Assembly: GCA_001275005.1 (NCBI GenBank)
Contig: JWZX01001316.1
Coordinates: 1-15,761, forward strand
Direction of reading: 5' to 3'
From: Chrysochromulina tobinii
Taxonomy: Eukaryota; Haptophyta; Prymnesiales; Chrysochromulinaceae
DNA: 15,761 nt
Under the pieces are notes generated by a model. The model searched no databases and was not told where the DNA came from. It was given only the letters and a program-made list of their open reading frames with translations. The translations under genes and the position numbers were made by a program. How positions within the stretch are numbered: the stretch's first letter is position 1; the number at the start of each line of letters is the position of its first letter. Of the stretch, positions 14,934 through 15,761 are shown one piece after another.

Positions 14934-15761
14934 TCACAGATGCAGATTAAACCCAGCCTTTCCTTGCGCTACGAAACGAATCGAGGCCTTCCCTTCCTCG
15001 CCCATGGCATTGTTCGAGACGTCGCACTCCATCAATGTGCCTGTGACGGCCACCATGGCGGCCACAGACTTTGCTCCCACAGGACCGATGCTGTTGGCGC
15101 CCATGTTGAGTGACGCAAGCTTGGTCTCCTTGTTGCTCTGGATGGCCTCGCAGACTGCGCTTACGCTATCATCATTGAGGTTGTTGAAGGACAAATCCAG
15201 GGCCGTCAGCCCGCCGTTGACACCAAGAGCGGCGGCAAGCTCCTTGATGCCTGTCATGTCTCCGCCGAAGTTGGTGAGACGATTTTTGGACAGGTTGATG
15301 CTCGTCAGCGCGCCTGTGACGCTCGTGCGGAGCGACTCGGCGATCAGCTTGACACCAATAGGGCCGATGTTCTCGTCGGACGCGTCCATAGACATGATCT
15401 TGCTGTCCTTGTTGCCGCAGATGGCGGCAAAGATGGCACCCCAGCCCTCGTCCCCGAGCGTGTTGCCCCTGAGCTTGACGGACGTCAATGAGCCGTTGAC
15501 GCCAAGCATGTTGGCCACGTGCTTGGCACCTGCTGACCCTCCGATGCCTGTGTGATTGCCAGCCCCGCTGATGTCAATCTCCTTGAGCGACTTGTTCTGT
15601 TCCAGTGCCTCGCAGATGGCTTTGGTGCCCTCCTCCCCCAACCTGTTTCTGGCGAGGGACAGCATCGTCAGCACGCCTGTGACAGCTACCATAGCCGCCA
15701 AAGCGTTTGCTCCGCCTGGACTGATGCTATTGTTCTTGAAGTTGAGCGACGCGAGCTTGGT
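14934..15761 (-). CDS. Leucine-rich repeat protein, ribonuclease-inhibitor type (5' end outside window)
   Basis: The frame is open from the right edge of the window to a TGA at 14934-14936, 275 codons, with no start inside it; the coding sequence continues past 15761. It contains about eight LRR units of roughly 28-35 residues in the RI/NLRC3 style: L-x-x-L-x-L-x-x-N-x-x-x-x-x-G, followed by a helix such as AKSVAAMVAVTG or IKELAAALGVNG. Examples are LTMLSLARNRLGEEG, LTSVKLRGNTLGDEG, LTSINLSKNRL, LTALDLSFNNL and LASLNMGANSIGPVG. The LRR curve is a protein-interaction surface; a specific partner cannot be read from the sequence. No catalytic or membrane domain is visible in this part. The first and last units in view are near copies of each other (TKLASLN, then AAMVAVTG), suggesting recent unit duplication. 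The C-terminus ends in a short basic/hydrophobic tail. Confidence 0.9.
   Translation of the reverse strand, partial: TKLASLNFKNNSISPGGANALAAMVAVTGVLTMLSLARNRLGEEGTKAICEALEQNKSLKEIDISGAGNHTGIGGSAGAKHVANMLGVNGSLTSVKLRGNTLGDEGWGAIFAAICGNKDSKIMSMDASDENIGPIGVKLIAESLRTSVTGALTSINLSKNRLTNFGGDMTGIKELAAALGVNGGLTALDLSFNNLNDDSVSAVCEAIQSNKETKLASLNMGANSIGPVGAKSVAAMVAVTGTLMECDVSNNAMGEEGKASIRFVAQGKAGFNLHL

Noticed and set aside
14554-15555. Plus-strand open frame of 333 codons
   Set aside because: The right two thirds are antisense to the LRR repeats, which create a long regular open frame; the left part is Pro/Arg/Ser-rich intergenic sequence.

Overview
The window reads as nuclear DNA of a eukaryotic microalga with a compact, GC-rich genome. 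A haptophyte, or another alga with a red-lineage secondary plastid, fits best. The evidence is: short introns of about 90-225 bp with GTGCGT-like or GC donors; proteins with signal-peptide plus plastid or lumen presequences (an ALB3-type thylakoid insertase, a DUF1499 protein with a twin-arginine signal); a sulfotransferase with a secretory signal; haptophyte-style SH3-like repeats; and a ribonuclease-inhibitor-type LRR protein. There is no operon structure, no prokaryotic start-site signal and no rRNA, tRNA or CRISPR that I can see. The assignment to haptophytes is an inference.

Layout, left to right: (1) bases 1-220 are the last ~73 codons of a cyclin gene, a near copy of the 3' end of the complete cyclin gene at 3865-5581. 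(2) On the minus strand, a WW-domain/J-domain protein (763-2010) lies 77 bp behind a SAMTOR/BMT2-family methyltransferase-fold protein (2088-3692). (3) A cyclin T/K-type gene with four exons (3865-5581, plus) is divergent from the SAMTOR-like gene. (4) An unknown secreted protein (6020-6700, minus) is divergent from an ALB3 gene with three exons (6850-8395, plus). (5) An F-box-like/zinc-finger orphan (8766-9851, plus). (6) A sulfotransferase (10094-11811, plus) is interrupted by a GC-AG intron bounded by a 13-bp direct repeat, and is followed by a decayed or mis-modelled coding stretch (about 11812-12095). (7) A DUF1499 protein with a thylakoid-lumen signal (12220-12969, minus) is divergent from an acidic protein with two SH3-like repeats (13152-14216, plus). 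(8) A 717-bp stretch without a gene, then a leucine-rich-repeat protein (14934-15761, minus) that runs off the right edge.

The genes are housekeeping-like and do not form one obvious pathway. Recurrent themes are transcription control (cyclin T/K as CDK9/12-type partner), nutrient sensing or rRNA methylation (SAMTOR/BMT2), plastid membrane biogenesis (ALB3, DUF1499) and glycan sulfation. Three of the gene pairs are head-to-head with only 149-182 bp between start codons, which suggests shared promoters.

I did not find a convincing new multi-gene system. The most interesting signals are the repeat-bounded GC-AG intron in the sulfotransferase, the broken reading frame after it, the duplicated cyclin 3' end, and the SAMTOR-like protein with an unusual N-terminal extension. 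Gene models were made by eye from frame continuity and splice motifs. Exon junctions in the cyclin and ALB3 genes are strongly supported by family conservation. Those at the sulfotransferase 3' end are not.
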